64,000 nucleotides of DNA from Dryococelus australis (lineage: Eukaryota; Arthropoda; Insecta; Phasmatodea; Phasmatidae), in assembly GCA_029891345.1 (NCBI GenBank), contig CM057003.1, positions 7,978,709-8,042,708 on the forward strand, read 5' to 3'. The notes beneath the pieces were generated by a model that was not told the origin of the DNA, did not search any database, and saw nothing but the letters and a program-made list of their open reading frames with translations. Made by a program: the position numbers and the translations under genes. Numbering within the stretch: position 1 is the first letter of the stretch; each line of letters opens with the position of its first letter. Shown here piece by piece: positions 12,514-24,914 of this stretch.

Positions 12514-13172
12514 ACAGTGTAAAAATTATTGGTAAAATTACTTGACAAGTGTAAGGTAATATTCGCAAACTTGTGTGGGAAACATAGTTTTCCTTACGTA
12601 TAAGGTAAAATTACCCCACTGTGGAGTAAAATTCACGTACATGGCAGTGGAAAATCCCATACATGGATGGGAAAATTATCTTACGACGCGTGCATCGCTT
12701 CAGAATAGCCTCAACAGCTAAGTGGGAAGATGGCCGGAAGAACAATCACCCAACACAGTAACAATCACTGGTGTTGTCATGTTGTCTTGTTGGTGTAATG
12801 GATAGCGCAACGACCAATCGTGCTAAGGACTGTGGTTCGCGCCCACCCTCCCGCAAATGTAGAGGATTTTAGAGTTTATGTTTCGGTTGCTCTTCCTTAG
12901 TAGGTATAAGAAATGAAAAATCTGCAGAACTAATATCTCCTGGTAACTTTTAATATAATTTTATTATACAACATAGTTAATATTACCTTAATTGTATGTG
13001 ATTCCCCCCCCCCCCCCCACTTTTCCAGGTACTTTTTCCGTACGATTAGGGAATAATACCTTACATGTTGTGTAAATTTACTCCACATTTAACAGGTAAT
13101 TTTACCTTACATGTAGAGATAGTTAGCTTCCCTTACATGTAAGGGAATTTTTACCTCGAATTTTTTAAAGTG
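12514..13172 (+). mobile_element. MITE-like element with tRNA-like core, copy 2
   Basis: Left end CAGTGTAAAAATTATTGGTA; right end, reversed, CACTTTAAAAAATTCGAGGT: imperfect terminal inverted repeats. The body matches 7,198-8,026 (for example ATGGATGGGAAAATTA and TTAGCTTCCCTTACATG). A tRNA-like segment at 12,785-12,850 has GGTGTAATGGATAGCGC as an A-box region and GTGGTTCGCGCCCACC at the B-box position. A C13 run (13,006-13,018) matches the C-rich position in copy 1. No transposase is present, and target duplication is unclear. Confidence 0.8.
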
Positions 13173-13534
13173 AAATTATTGTTATGGTAATGCAATGTGT
13201 TTGCTACCATTATTGTATGCTTTAAACAAAAATTTTCTTTGCGGCAAAGCTACTTTGCAGTGGTTCATATTTAAACAAAATTTTCCTTGCTGCAACGCAA
13301 TTTGCATTGTGGTAAAGAAAGTGTTGTTTTTAGAGTGAAGAAAATGTGACCCCTTTTTAAAACACAAATATACTCTCCAAAGTTCAAATTTAGAAATAAA
13401 AACACATTAATGTAGAATAAATTCTCTTTCATAAAATAGCTTATTTGCCACATTTCATTTTATATTCTGCGCGATATGGAGACGACTAACAAAATACACA
13501 GAAAATAAATTATATAGGTATACACATACATATA

Positions 13535-13605
13535 TACGCGTGGTCAAGTGGCTAGAGCGATTCCAAGTGGGGCCGCAGTGGCTCAGTGGATAGAACTATA
13601 TCCAA
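13535..13605 (+). repeat. Two adjacent tRNA-head-like fragments
   Basis: GTGGTCAAGTGGCTAGAGCG is followed at once by GGGGCCGCAGTGGCTCAGTG. Both resemble SINE tRNA heads up to the A box. Neither is followed by a B box or body, so they look truncated. Confidence 0.4.
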
Positions 13606-16600
13606 TGTTCAGTTAGTTTCACATCAATTTTTTTTTCAGTCTTTGTATGATAACAAAAATTTGTAACATCGTAACTGTTCTAGGCACATGACAATACTAA
13701 AAAAAAAAAAAATGTAACTGGCTGGGCCTTAGTGGCTAGTATATATATACGCATTTATGGCTACGTATAAATACTGAAAATAAGTTAGAAAAATAGAAAT
13801 ACAAAAATTACACCATTGAATAAAAGCCTCTAAATCGTAGTATTCACCTGCCTGGCGTTTTAAAATGCGAAATGAAAATTGACTCAGCGTTCTAAATTAC
13901 CTTATTGCTTAGCAAAATAATCCTGTAGTAGGGCATTGTATACCTCATCAAAACTGAAATTTTTGAGAACTGTGACGTATTTCGAAATAATTTATCATTT
14001 AAAGACTTTTTCTCCAGTACTTGTATTAGCAAACTAGAAGGTCGTAAAAGTGTGAAATAAAAATGATGTTTGTTTGACAGCAAAATACTAAATAATAAAA
14101 TAGGTACTTAAGAGAAAAACCCAGTTATCGAAAATACACAAAAATAAAATACAGATTACAGGAATGTAATTAAATGTTAAAAGTTATTCATCCACACAAC
14201 AGTTCGTTAAAATATTCACTCTTCTAGTTTTCGGCGGAGAGTAAGTGAACGTCATAAAAGTCAAGAAGACGATTACGTTAGGATATTGAATCAAATAAAT
14301 GTAGCAAAAAAGTCAACATTAGGCCTACCGAATTGTAAGAGTCCGGTGATGAATGATATAGTGCAGAATATACATTATACAATGAACAGCAACAAACACG
14401 ATACAACACAAAGAAACGATTAGCCTCAACGTTTCGAGAAAGGCTATCGATTCCCGCCGTCTCCGTGTGTGTTTTGTTAAAGGCAATTTAATAAATGTTA
14501 TATGAAAATTTGAGCTTTGAAATAACAACACTGAACGTTTATTATAAATCAAAATAACATTCCTGTATTATTAATAAATAGGACGCGAGTAATGGATTTT
14601 TCAGGAATGGCTGATTCTTTGGCAAAGATTTTCCTATTTTTGGAACGGAGTAGGTGGAAGGATTAAATTTCTTTTCCCGATAATATCAGCGATCCGAGAT
14701 TTTAGGAAATAATAACTTTAAATATTGCTAAATAGGTTTGATGTTGTCATCAATGTGAGTGACACATTTTATTACAAGCCTAGAACGAATTGGGAGAGAA
14801 CTCAAAACATTAAAAATAATTAATTTTACTCACTACGTAACTAGGCAAGTTTGACTTCACGAACAGCAGACAAGATTACACGTTATAATCGTATACACAT
14901 TGGTGTATATATAATTGTAACGTAATGTGATAACTCAGATCGATAAGAAATAGTCACATACTTAGTTGACTATGGTCTGTGTTTTAACGAGTCATCGATA
15001 GAAGTGCCTTTGACTAAAGTAAGAACATCCAGCTTCTGAAATTATCACACTTCTTTCATGTACGCCAAATCCGATGAAACAATAAAAAAATAGTTCCCAC
15101 TCATTAAAGAGTAATTTCGTCTCTGTGTTTATACAACTAATATATTAACAATAATTTTGTTACATTGGGTGTATTGTACGATAAAACCTATTTACTTGTG
15201 TATTTACTAAAATATCTCATAATGGGATTTAAAGAACTTAAAAAAATTTTTGATAACTTTGTGAACTGAAAAGGGTTTATCATCATCGAAAGTTTTGTTG
15301 AAGGGTTTTAACTTTTTGGCAAGATATTTCGGTCTTCGTGACACTTTTTTTCATATTGAAATCTCACTTCTACGAAGAGCTGATATAAAATATCATATTT
15401 TCCTATTGACGAATAATATCAGGAAAGTTTTTGGAGGTTGTTCTATGGATCCATATGCGCTAGCTACTTCATTCATTACTTAATGGTTCCCAATAACGTA
15501 TGTTCGGGTAGCTGTCAGCTGAGTGATTTTCAGATCTTTATTATTTTTATAAATTTTTGAGCTTAATATTTTTTTTTTTTTTTTTGAAATAACAATTAAT
15601 ATCGTCATTCTCTTCGCAAACAATGTTCACTTTACGATCAATGATGTTGCTGCAAAATAATTCCTGTTCCTATTTTCGTAAAAAAAAAAAAAGAACGAAA
15701 CTAAAACTGGTTTATTTGGTACCAAAGTTGAAAAAAAAAAAAAAAAACCTTAGAAATATAGAAGGAATTTGCATAAACTCACTACCAACAATGTGGCAGT
15801 TATGGTGGCGAAGGTTTAAATTAAAATATCTGCGATTATGAACATAGAGATTTTAAAAACTGATTTCAAACATGCTTAATGTACTGTTAACTGTTTGTAA
15901 TACATGCAAAACAAGTGCCTAGTCACTGTCGAGAAGGCACTGCTGCTAAGTCTTCTCTCGGATAAAGCATCGGACACAAAATGGGATTGTAAAAATTTCC
16001 TATACGAACACATCCTGGCAGCTGTGCTATTACCTTGTTATCCCTGCGAGTCGGCTATAATAACCATCTGCCGGATTACGTAAACAAGAACAAAATGTGT
16101 GGAGAGTTTGGGAATGAATTATTCCGGCCACGTTCGACGAACTTCGTGATAGTTCGTAACTCTCACGGCTAGTAATTAAAGTGTTAATAATTCATCGCGT
16201 AAAGGGGAACTTCTAATCAAAATTTGATTACAGCCATGCTTGGCTTTGTTGCTTAAACTTTTTTTGTTTTTGTGAACGTCCTCGGCTGACAGTGGTCATT
16301 CTCGTCGAGCTTGTCTGTTCAGTTTCAACAAGAAGTTAGTCAGGACAGTCTCCTTGACTGACTCAATTAAAGAGGAACTCACACGAGTACTTGTCCTTCT
16401 GAAATACAGCGACAAACACCTGCGCAAGTAAATGTGTTTTTTGGAAATAAAAAAATACATATATATTAAAAGGAATTATTTTTGGCATAATTCTCAAAAG
16501 AGGCAGTGTTCGCTTAAGACCATATTTTATGATAATTTTTAATTTCATTATCTGAGAGAGATGTATATAATGACTACATAAATAAAGATGATTAGATTTT

Positions 16601-17200
16601 TCAAAACACAGCACGTAAAAGTCGAAAATTTCGGGATATGAGAGTCCAAGTTTCTATGCTCCTAATAACTTTGCCAACTAAGTCACATGTCATGTGATCT
16701 ATATCATATGAACTACATATTAATTTAAAGTATCAAGGACATTTGACATTTGGTACTCTGGTACATTCCTAACATCAAAAAAATTACACGAAGTAAACGT
16801 TTCTCTGGAACAAACACACATTTTCGCATTAGGAACTACCAAACAGAAATATTTATACTATCACAATGGAATATTGTTCTTACAGCAGTCAGGAAAATGC
16901 ATGGGGGCGTATAACAAGTAAAATGGAACAGTTTTGTAACTATTTACATCAAATTAAGAATTGTGTTAAATAAATGTTGTATTAAAGTTTCTGGCGTAAT
17001 AATAGCCTTTAATTTAGTTTTAAACGTCATACTGAACATACAAATTACAAAAAATGTCCTACTGTTCATTAAATATTTTACTCGGCTCCAGTGTGAACCT
17101 TAACACTTAAAGAAAACTAACTTGAAAAATTTACTTATTATAACAGACGAGATGCAGACTTTGTATTCGGCTATATTAGTGTGAACAATTACAACATTGA
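13606..17200. other. AT-rich DNA, no gene recognised
   Basis: Long AT-rich stretch with several A or T homopolymers (near 13,700, 15,570, 15,682 and 15,730). Both strands were read; short frames here are low-complexity and match no known family. Confidence 0.5.
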
Positions 17201-17205
17201 GAAGT

Positions 17206-17453
17206 TCCACGTTTCCGTGTACTCCTGTTCGATCAAAGAATTCTCTATCCCAATAACAAGGGAATTTGTTCATCCACGTTTTTGTGTACTCCTGTTCGAT
17301 CAAAGAATTCGCTATCCCAATAACAAGGGAATTTGTTCATCCACGTTTTTGTGTACTCCTGTTCGATCAAAATATGCGCTATCCCAATAACAAGGGAATT
17401 TGTTCATCCACGTTTTTGTGTACTCCTGTTCGATCAAAATATGCGCTGTCCTA
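17206..17453. repeat. Tandem array, 67-bp unit, ~3.7 copies
   Basis: The landmark ACTCCTGTTCGATCAAA starts at 17,221, 17,288, 17,355 and 17,422, exactly 67 bp apart. Copies are nearly identical: AGAATTC in the first two becomes ATATGCG in the last two. Since 67 is not a multiple of 3 the frame rotates between copies, which argues against a coding repeat. Confidence 0.97.
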
Positions 17454-17929
17454 AGAAGAATTGTATTTTTTTTTTCACCCACTTCCCTTCGTGAACATAC
17501 AAACAATTTGCCACATTTTGATTCCCAGCGAGAAGTGTAGAATTGGTAGGTACCAAATTTATGTTCTTATAAAAACGCGCACCTATTGTGAATATTCTGG
17601 TGATTCTGTCTCAGCGAATATTCAGAGACTTTGAAAATAACGTAAAACTTGGCGAGGGGCCGTAATTTAGAATATAAATCAAATAATGTTTGCAAGAAAT
17701 AAGTTGGATACCAGAAAAACTTCCAGTTTCCAAAGAAAACTAATAGTGAAAATATGCCGCAACATCGCATTAAATGACAAGTTCACCAAAAAAATAAATA
17801 AAGAAAATAAACCTGTGGTGAATAAATGACTTGTCATTTTGTAAGCGCAGCGCCAATCGATAATAGTTTCCTATGCGACACCAGAAACAATAGTGTATTG
17901 GATCTGAAAGGGTTAATACACGTGATGTA
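17454..17929. other. AT-rich DNA, nothing recognised
   Basis: No repeat or coding match was seen between the 67-bp array and the SINE tail. Confidence 0.5.
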
Positions 17930-18068
17930 CAATGGCCGTCCGGCTTTCTCGGGGATCTCCCGTTTCTTTCATTCGGGGTGCTGCTCAATATCTCGCCTCA
18001 CCTTCATCGGCTCTCAAGACCTCGATGTTAAGAGCCGTCCAAATCTCTTCACTCACTCACTCACTCGC
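17930..18068 (+). mobile_element. SINE 3' part, 5'-truncated
   Basis: Carries the family body TTTCTCGGGGATCTCCCGTT and CTCAAGACCTCGATGTTAAG, then a CTCACTCACTCACTCG tail. The tRNA head is missing. The retained 3' end with absent 5' end fits incomplete reverse transcription. Confidence 0.85.
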
Positions 18069-20260
18069 CACTGAAATATTGTTAACGTAGATAGTAATAG
18101 CAGACCTGCCGACCCTTACGATTTTCCCGTAATTTTTATGGAAAAGTTTGCACCGTACGATTTTACGGGAACTCTCCATATCTTACGATTTTTCTCTTGG
18201 CCGTATTCCAAAATTCTTGCAATAGCGGCGGCCGGGCTCTTGGCCTCTTTGAAAGTGTCACTTATATGTCGTATTTCTACGATAATTCAAGGTGTGGCTA
18301 CAAAATCGGGAAATATGGGGAAAAGTCATGAATGTTCTCGAGTGTCGGGAAAACATTGAAAATGCCAGGAATTTTTCTGCGAGTCGGGAACGTGCATGTG
18401 CGAGAGATTCTTTCATGAATACGCAACAGCTGTTGAGATTCACTCTTATGTACTCTTATTTTATCTTGTTTTTAACAAAATAAAATTTTTGGGTGGTTTT
18501 TATGTTCCTACGGTCCATTATTATGGTGACACTGGTGTCAGTAACGGTCAAAAACGTACATAAGTTAATTCCGCAAGAAGAGAAAAATGGTTGCCTTGAA
18601 GTGTGTTTGGGCGGCGGGCGTAGCACATCGATCAATATCTTACCCAGCATGCATCCTGTCATATGACAACTGAACGCGGCACACGCTGACTGCGGCTAGA
18701 CCTATGCCAATGTTGTTTGTTGTTTATATACAACAATTACGTTTCAGTGTTTGAAAGTAATTAATATTGTGTCTTCACGCGAGTAATTTGTGTTAAATAG
18801 TGGAAAATATTTTAAGTTCATACGACATTATTTGTGGTTTTTTTATAATTACGTGGCACAAAAAGTCCATTGATGTGAACTGTTTTCTTTGTGGTCATGA
18901 AGAGTTAGATGTTGAAAACATTTTAACGTAATACCTACCATAATTTACATAGATTGCAGCAGGGTTATGTAAACTTTGCCAGTGTGTTTGTACATCAACT
19001 GCACATATTTATTTTGTTGTATGGGAGTCGAGCATTTCATGCGATGCCGTCGGAGTGGCGCGAAGACAACGTATTATAAAGTTGATCGGTGTTGTTTTGG
19101 ATTTTGCTGCGGTAAAGTATGAGAGTGAGCTTTCATTCTGGTTATACAAAACAAAGTAAAAACGATTTTGATAAGTATACCTGTCACATCTTATTTCTAG
19201 GTTAGGTATGGCCAAGGCAGCACGTTTCTCCAGTGTGTATTTGTAAACTGTTTGCCTTGATGTTTCACCGACTTGCTTCTCTCGCAAAATAATCATATAA
19301 TTTTTAAGTGACATTGCCGCGTCGTGTCTTTTAGGTGTCATAGGCATCTGTTAACAGTGGTAATACGATAAATTAAAAATAGCAGCAAACACTCGCGCGA
19401 AGTTGTGCCGTTATATTCATGTACCCATGTAGTAACAAAACAACAGTGTACAATTTTGCATGTCAACACGTTAAATAAGACGGAGTGAGGCATATCACGG
19501 AGCTTGTGAGTTGTGGATAAACGAGGGACTTTGATGAGTACTATATTTGAAGTGTGAAGAACGCTTTTATAATGATTTGCTTGAAATACGTAGGCTTGAG
19601 TTTGTCTTCATAGTCTGGTGGACTTACATAGTAGCTGTACAATGTGTGAAAAACATATAAAAAATACATCCAAGTTTTAAGGTCTGCATACTCTGAGCAG
19701 TTTCCATTCATTCTGAAAACGGAGAAAGATGAAAAGTATGCGCTTCGTAGCGTGTGTCTCTTTGACATAACTATTTGTCATGTTGGAAAAACTGACATTA
19801 CAAATCATGTTAAAAGTACATGTTTTTGTTCGGAAATTTTTTTGAACGATTACCAGGATTTTTGTGTTTATATGATTGATTTTGTATCTTACGTAATGTG
19901 CGGACAGTATTGGAATATTTGGTAAGTAGCTGAATTTTTCTTTAAAAAAATGTAATAGATGTCAGGCTACATGTAATATTATTGTGTTCCGAGTTGATAC
20001 ATGAAGCTCAGAAGTATGTATTGTTGCATCTGGAAATAATCATCATGTTGATTTACTATTAAAATGTACGTACATCAATAATAAATTGGTATTTTCATAA
20101 CAATACCGGTAACAGACGATGAACAAGAAAAAAAATGTACCGATAGAAAATGATGCGACCCGATTACGCATTATTTTAAGCATTATTCAATCTTCTTGAT
20201 TGAAAACTTTACAAGTTGGCAGGTCTGTAATAGTAACAGAACTGTACATCATGGTCGTAT
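18069..20260. other. Intergenic DNA, nothing recognised
   Basis: AT-rich. Reading both strands gave no recognisable protein family, RNA gene or dispersed repeat. Confidence 0.5.
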
Positions 20261-20264
20261 CTGT

Positions 20265-20358
20265 GATTGTGCTTGTAGCTATGCATACAGTTCTTACAGT
20301 GGAGATCACCGATTGTACTTGTAGCTATGCATACAGTTCTTACAGCGGAGATCACCGA
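20265..20358. repeat. Tandem duplication, 46-bp unit, two copies
   Basis: ATGCATACAGTTCTTACAG starts at 20,281 and again at 20,327, followed each time by GGAGATCACCGATTGTACT. The copies are almost identical, so the duplication is recent. Confidence 0.95.
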
Positions 20359-21175
20359 TTGTACTGCAGAACAGATATTCAGTTCAGCAATATTTCGTTT
20401 GTCGCCATAATATAAAAAAACTGGAATAAAGTGACACAGAATCATGATGCTGCTGCGGAAATTGGTTCCTGCTAGCCTGAAACCCGGTTATAGAATTTTT
20501 CTGTTCTTGTGATTTCTCTGCTAATATTTTTATCTGTGCGGCAGTGGAGCGTCATTCGACATCGTTTCCCGCAGCGGAGTGCCCTCCTTGAACTCATAAC
20601 TCGTTCCCCAACCCCTCCATAAATACGAGTGGGCAACCTTCCCGACGTGGTCACGTGGGCCCCCAGGAAGTGTCTCGGGACAGCGACATCGCGAGGTTGC
20701 CTTTGTGCTGAAGGGGGTCGGGGGCGTGGTGAAGGGTTGGACTGGACTTTACGACTCCTGCAGGACGGAGGATATGTCATACGGAGCTCGTTTCAGTCAC
20801 TGGGGCGGCGGTCCCGCCAAGGATCCCCCGAGCAGCGACGCAACAGCGCCGACCTTTGCCCGACGACGGAAACCTAGGACCAGGACCATAGGAGAGGCTA
20901 TAGTTAGAGGCATGCAAAATTCGCGTTATTATCTGTCATCAGGCTGGACTTCACAGTAATGCAAATATTTGAGCTGGCGTCGTTTTCCCGTTGGCTGCCG
21001 CATAGGAGCGAAGTCACTCCCTTTTTGAACTGAACTGCACGTGATTGGATCACACAGCTGTGAAGTGTTCATATTAGTGGCGCAGAGTAACCCAGGGCGT
21101 GTTAAACAAAGTTTGGTCCGAAGACAAACATATTGCAAGATACACGTTTCTGAAGTTCAAATACTCTAGCTATAG
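20359..21175. other. GC-rich block in intergenic DNA
   Basis: The segment 20,530-20,900 is GC- and CpG-rich. Frames open on both strands reflect composition. It could be a CpG-rich promoter, but nothing else supports that. Confidence 0.3.
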
Positions 21176-21315
21176 TCTATTCATGATCATTTTGAACTTT
21201 TCTGAAGCCCTGCTAAAGTTCTGCTTCAGTGATCTTACTCTGCCTCGTGCAAGCAAAGCTTAGCTGAGACTTGAAAATTGCACATATGTACAACTAACCG
21301 CATTCGTGTACACTT
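21176..21315 (+). repeat. Dispersed repeat R3, copy 2
   Basis: Matches 6,848-7,015 through GCCCTGCTAAAGTTCT, CTGCCTCGTGCAAGCAAAGC and CGCATTCGTGTACACTTA. The order of blocks is kept. Confidence 0.65.
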
Positions 21316-21601
21316 AATTTAACACTTGAACCCTTCCAGTCACATTGCCCTCTATCTGGGACGTTGCATATAAAGTGGCGTGAATTGTGTGCACTGTACA
21401 CAGCAGAACATAACGTCCAATGAGAAAGGTCCCTTGTGTGTGGGAGACATCATTCGCTGCTGAGATTAGCCTCATAAACCGCTGCTGCCAGTAACATAAA
21501 TGACAGACGATTTTGGTAGGGAGTATACTAATTCTTAATGCGTTCCTCATGTGGCAGAGTCGTACTCCATTGGAAGACACCCCACTTGTACCATAAGCCT
21601 A

Positions 21602-22034
21602 AAGGTTGTTTAAGATAAAGTGAGCATTTTAAAATCAACCTTCGAAAAATGTCACTGTCCCTTGCCTGCGTGTATTTTAACGGACATACTGATTTGCATG
21701 AGCCCTCTAAAGATGGTTACGACGGAGAGAATGTATTTGCATATCTTTACGCTGAATTAAATATGCTAGGAAAATATTTGAGTCGCTGAAATTATTTTTT
21801 TTAATTTCTATATATTTTCAATGCATATGAGTGTATGATTTAGCAAAATTGCACAATTTTTATGTTGCTAATAATTGCACCATTTTAATTGACTGACGCA
21901 TGAATAATGTAACCAGGCCTACGGTAATGCCGATTTTACGTTATATTCTGAAAATATACGGAATGTGTAAACAAGCAGATTTTATTTTTTTAACAGGGCT
22001 TTCGAAAGCGCTCACTTTACTGGGAGCAGTCTTT
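21602..22034 (+). mobile_element. MITE of the GGCTGTTCACGGTAAAG-end family, long form, old copy
   Basis: Opens with AGGTTGTTTAAGATAAAGTG and closes with GAAAGCGCTCACTTTACTGG. These are eroded forms of the terminal repeats seen intact at 48,628-49,051. Internal blocks GTCACTGTCCCTTGCCTG and GACTGACGCATGAATAATGT match that copy. No transposase; the small open frame inside it is not a gene. Confidence 0.75.
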
Positions 22035-22329
22035 AATTACGAAATTTCCGGCGTCCTGTCTTCAAAAAAAGGGCCGTGGTCCATTGGGTGTGCTGAGGGG
22101 AATTGACACCCTTTCTTCGAGCTTCATTTTATACTAGATAACATGAGATTATTTTTTAAATTAAATATATTGTTGCTAATGGACGCTAATATAGCATAAA
22201 CCCGGGATAGTAACAGGAAATTAATAATACGTATTTAGCTGGCCTACGCCGTAAATACTGACACAAATATACAGTTTTAACGTAATGCAAGGCATTCCGA
22301 TCAGTTAACTCTCTCCTTAATAAGACTGA

Positions 22330-22576
22330 GAGGCCGCTGTGATGTAGTGGTTAGACTACTCGTATCCCACCTTGGCGAACAGGGTTCGATTCCTGGCGAG
22401 GTCGCATATGGTGATAGCGCTGGACGGTGCCGCTGGTAGGCGGGTTTTCTCGGGGATCTCCCGTTTACCCAGCCCTTGCATTCCGCTGCTGCTCCATATT
22501 CACATAATTTTACCCTAATCGGTTCACAAGTCCTCGATGTTAAGAACCGCCCAATCTCTCCACTCTATACTCTATC
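22330..22576 (+). mobile_element. tRNA-derived SINE, full length
   Basis: The tRNA-like head begins GGCCGCTGTGATGTAGTGG at 22,332. The A box is TAGTGGTTAGA and the B box is GGGTTCGATTCCTGG at 22,382-22,396. The body has TTTTCTCGGGGATCTCCCGT and TCCTCGATGTTAAGAACCGC, with a pyrimidine-rich CTCTCCACTC tail. This is the cleanest family reference in the window. The intact pol III boxes do not by themselves show current transcription. Confidence 0.92.
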
Positions 22577-22698
22577 GCAAGACTAAACGACCACACCCCC
22601 TACCCGCGATAACAACTGTCGAACCAAATGAGGCTTCGACTGGGATTAAAAAATATTAACGTACTGTAGATCGGCACTTCAAACATGTTAATATACAT

Positions 22699-23210
22699 AT
22701 CTGCCAAAAAGTAATTGGGCACCTGTCCACAATGTTTGCTCGGCGGTTGTCACCCAGTTAGAATTTCGCAGGGCCATCTCTTGCGGTTATAACAGCAGCC
22801 ACCCTGTCTGGCATGCTCTCTACGAGTGTTTGCAGGACATCCACGGGGATTCGTCGCCATTCCTCTTGCAACCATTCCATGAGTTGAGCAATGTATTTTG
22901 GCCGCGCCTGGTGAGCCCTCACCCGGCGATCCAATTCGCCCCAAAGATGTTCTATAGGGTTGAGTTCGGGGCTCTGGGCGGGCCAGTCCAATCGGCGAAC
23001 ATTGTTGTCGGCGTACCACTGCAAAGTAGCCCTTGAAACATTGCACCTGGCATTGTCGTCCTGGCAGTAACACGGGTCAATTCCGTACAAACGCCACAAT
23101 GTTGGGAGCATTTCATTATCCAGAATATTACAATAGGCCTCTGTGTTCATGCTACCACGGGCGTACAGAATTACCTATCTTCACGGGTGCCCAATTACTT
23201 TTTGGTAGAT
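22699..23210 (-). mobile_element. Tc1/mariner-type DNA transposon, internally deleted
   Basis: Terminal inverted repeats of 24 bp bound the element: left ATCTGCCAAAAAGTAATTGG (22,699 on), right, reversed, ATCTACCAAAAAGTAATTGG (from 23,210). They differ at one position. About 510 bp remain, against roughly 1.3-1.7 kb usual for autonomous Tc1 elements. The missing part is the N-terminal half of the transposase, so this is a non-autonomous deletion derivative. A TA lies next to the left end; the right flank is less clear. Confidence 0.9.
22758..23150 (-). pseudogene. Tc1-type transposase, C-terminal half
   Basis: An uninterrupted 130-codon frame matches the C-terminal half of Tc1 transposases, the DDE enzymes that cut and paste the element. 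Visible landmarks are CQDDNARCNVSR (family form QDNAPCH, second catalytic Asp) and DWPAQSPELNPIEHLWGELD (third catalytic acid region). The first catalytic Asp and the helix-turn-helix DNA-binding domain are absent. The ATG at 23,150 corresponds to a mid-protein Met; similarity continues a few codons upstream to about 23,175 before a stop. The frame is clean, so the deletion may be fairly recent, but a working transposase is not expected. Confidence 0.92.
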
Positions 23211-24675
23211 CGTGTACTTAATAAGTTCAAGTGTATACCCAAATACAATGTAATTAAGTTAGGCACATTATTATTCTTTTGTGAGGTATAAAATCACGGA
23301 TTACTAGCGAAACCAAATGTAAAACTGTATGTTCAGATTTGACCACGAGACTTTGTCATTTCTAATATCAGTTTACGAGACAACATTGAAGACTTGGTCA
23401 TGAGATGAAAATCAGTGTAGCTAATCTTCAGTCTTTGTATAAGTTCTCGCAGAGTCAGTAATTAATTACACAATATTCTTGGAAGCAAAAGCTGCCGATG
23501 ACTCGCCCACGACTTTCGGCGTCCCCATATTCATTACGTTTTATTTCCTTCTTCCTGAAGACTTCCACACTTTGTAAATTCTGCTGAGAACGATGCTGCT
23601 GGTTTCTCCGGGAACGCTAGAGACTTCGCGTCTGTGTTTCCAAATTTTATTGGTAAAATATTGGTGTCCAAGTGACAGTCTACCTGGTGCCTCTTTTGGA
23701 TTGACACAGATTTCTATTTTCCTTCTGTTTGCTTTAGGTAGTAGTCGCAACATTATTCAGCTTTCTTCATCCGAAAAAAATAATAATTGGTGCTTGATAA
23801 AGTCGAAAGAAAACACAGGCTTGTTTTTTAAAGGTTTCATATAAAGGCGTACTCTAAAGTAGCTGGAAACCTGGTATAATTTTTAGGTTTCAGTGCTGTA
23901 ATGACTTATATTTATTTCTTTGTTGTTGTTTTTTAACGCTGATATTATCTGATTGTCATTATTAGACAAAATTAAAGACGCTAGCCAGTGAAAATTCAAC
24001 ATTTTCTTTTCAAATGAATTTTAATTGATGTTGGCAATTATTAAAAGAGAAATTTTATCATAATGTAATTAATACTTGTTACACGTGGGAAAGTTGTGTG
24101 AGCGAAATATTTAGGTTCACATTACCATTGCTACTGAACCATAATAATAATAATCTCACAAAGTGTATCACCACGTACTAGATGTTTCAACAAGTTCTTG
24201 TGGCCTGAAATAGGATGCACATGCATCAAATGCAGCATGAAATGTGACCTACTTTCTCTGGTATCTGCTCGCGGAGCTGTAATGTGGTAGCTGGGGTGTG
24301 CGCGTGGAAGCAGATATCATGGAGGACGTATTCCGTTTTCAATTAAAATTTTCAGGAATAAAAAAACGTCGAAAGGAGCAACAAGTGGTATAAAATATGA
24401 AAATACAGCAAAAATTTGCAAAGAAATCCTAACCGCGAATGCCCTACTTGTACTCGTTTTTATGATGTCACTTTAAAGAATTTTAGTGGAAAAATTCTGG
24501 GAGGTATAATACCCAGATCTCTTATACTAGTAACGTCAACACTGACATACACCATAAATGGTTACTATATATATGTATATGTGTGTGTGTGTGATATGAA
24601 TATTTACAATTATATATATTGCTACTTACATTTGAAATGCATAGAAAATATTTTGATTACTGCAGTTTATTACCG
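23211..24675. other. AT-rich DNA, nothing recognised
   Basis: No gene or repeat match was seen. A short (GT)n and AT run lies near 24,567-24,600. Confidence 0.5.
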
Positions 24676-24678
24676 GTG

Positions 24679-24914
24679 TAGGCTGTTCACGATAAAGAGC
24701 ACTTTATAAGGCCCTTCCAACAGGCATGAATCGTTAATAAATATATCTTATTGCCGCCTCAGGCATTAAATCTTGATGGTGGTGAAATGTATACGTTGTG
24801 TTTATTGGCAACATTGCAATGTTTATATTAAAAAGCAGCGAGAATATGGAAATTAGATGAAAGGAAAAATTTATAAGGGTCTGAAAAAGTGCCCACTTTA
24901 CCGTGAACAGCCTG
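24679..24914 (-). mobile_element. MITE of the GGCTGTTCACGGTAAAG-end family, short form
   Basis: TAGGCTGTTCACGATAAAGA at one end and GCCCACTTTACCGTGAACAG at the other form terminal inverted repeats. The interior matches 45,709-45,950 in opposite orientation (TTATTGGCAACATTGCAATG here). TA adjoins both ends, in line with Tc1/mariner-type insertion. It codes for nothing. Confidence 0.85.

Noticed and set aside
22332-22405. Functional tRNA gene
   Set aside because: A and B boxes are present, but the sequence does not fold into a full cloverleaf with a matching acceptor stem and it continues into a SINE body found at several loci.
22830-23221. Forward open frames across the Tc1 element
   Set aside because: The reverse strand carries the recognisable transposase; the forward frames are its shadows.
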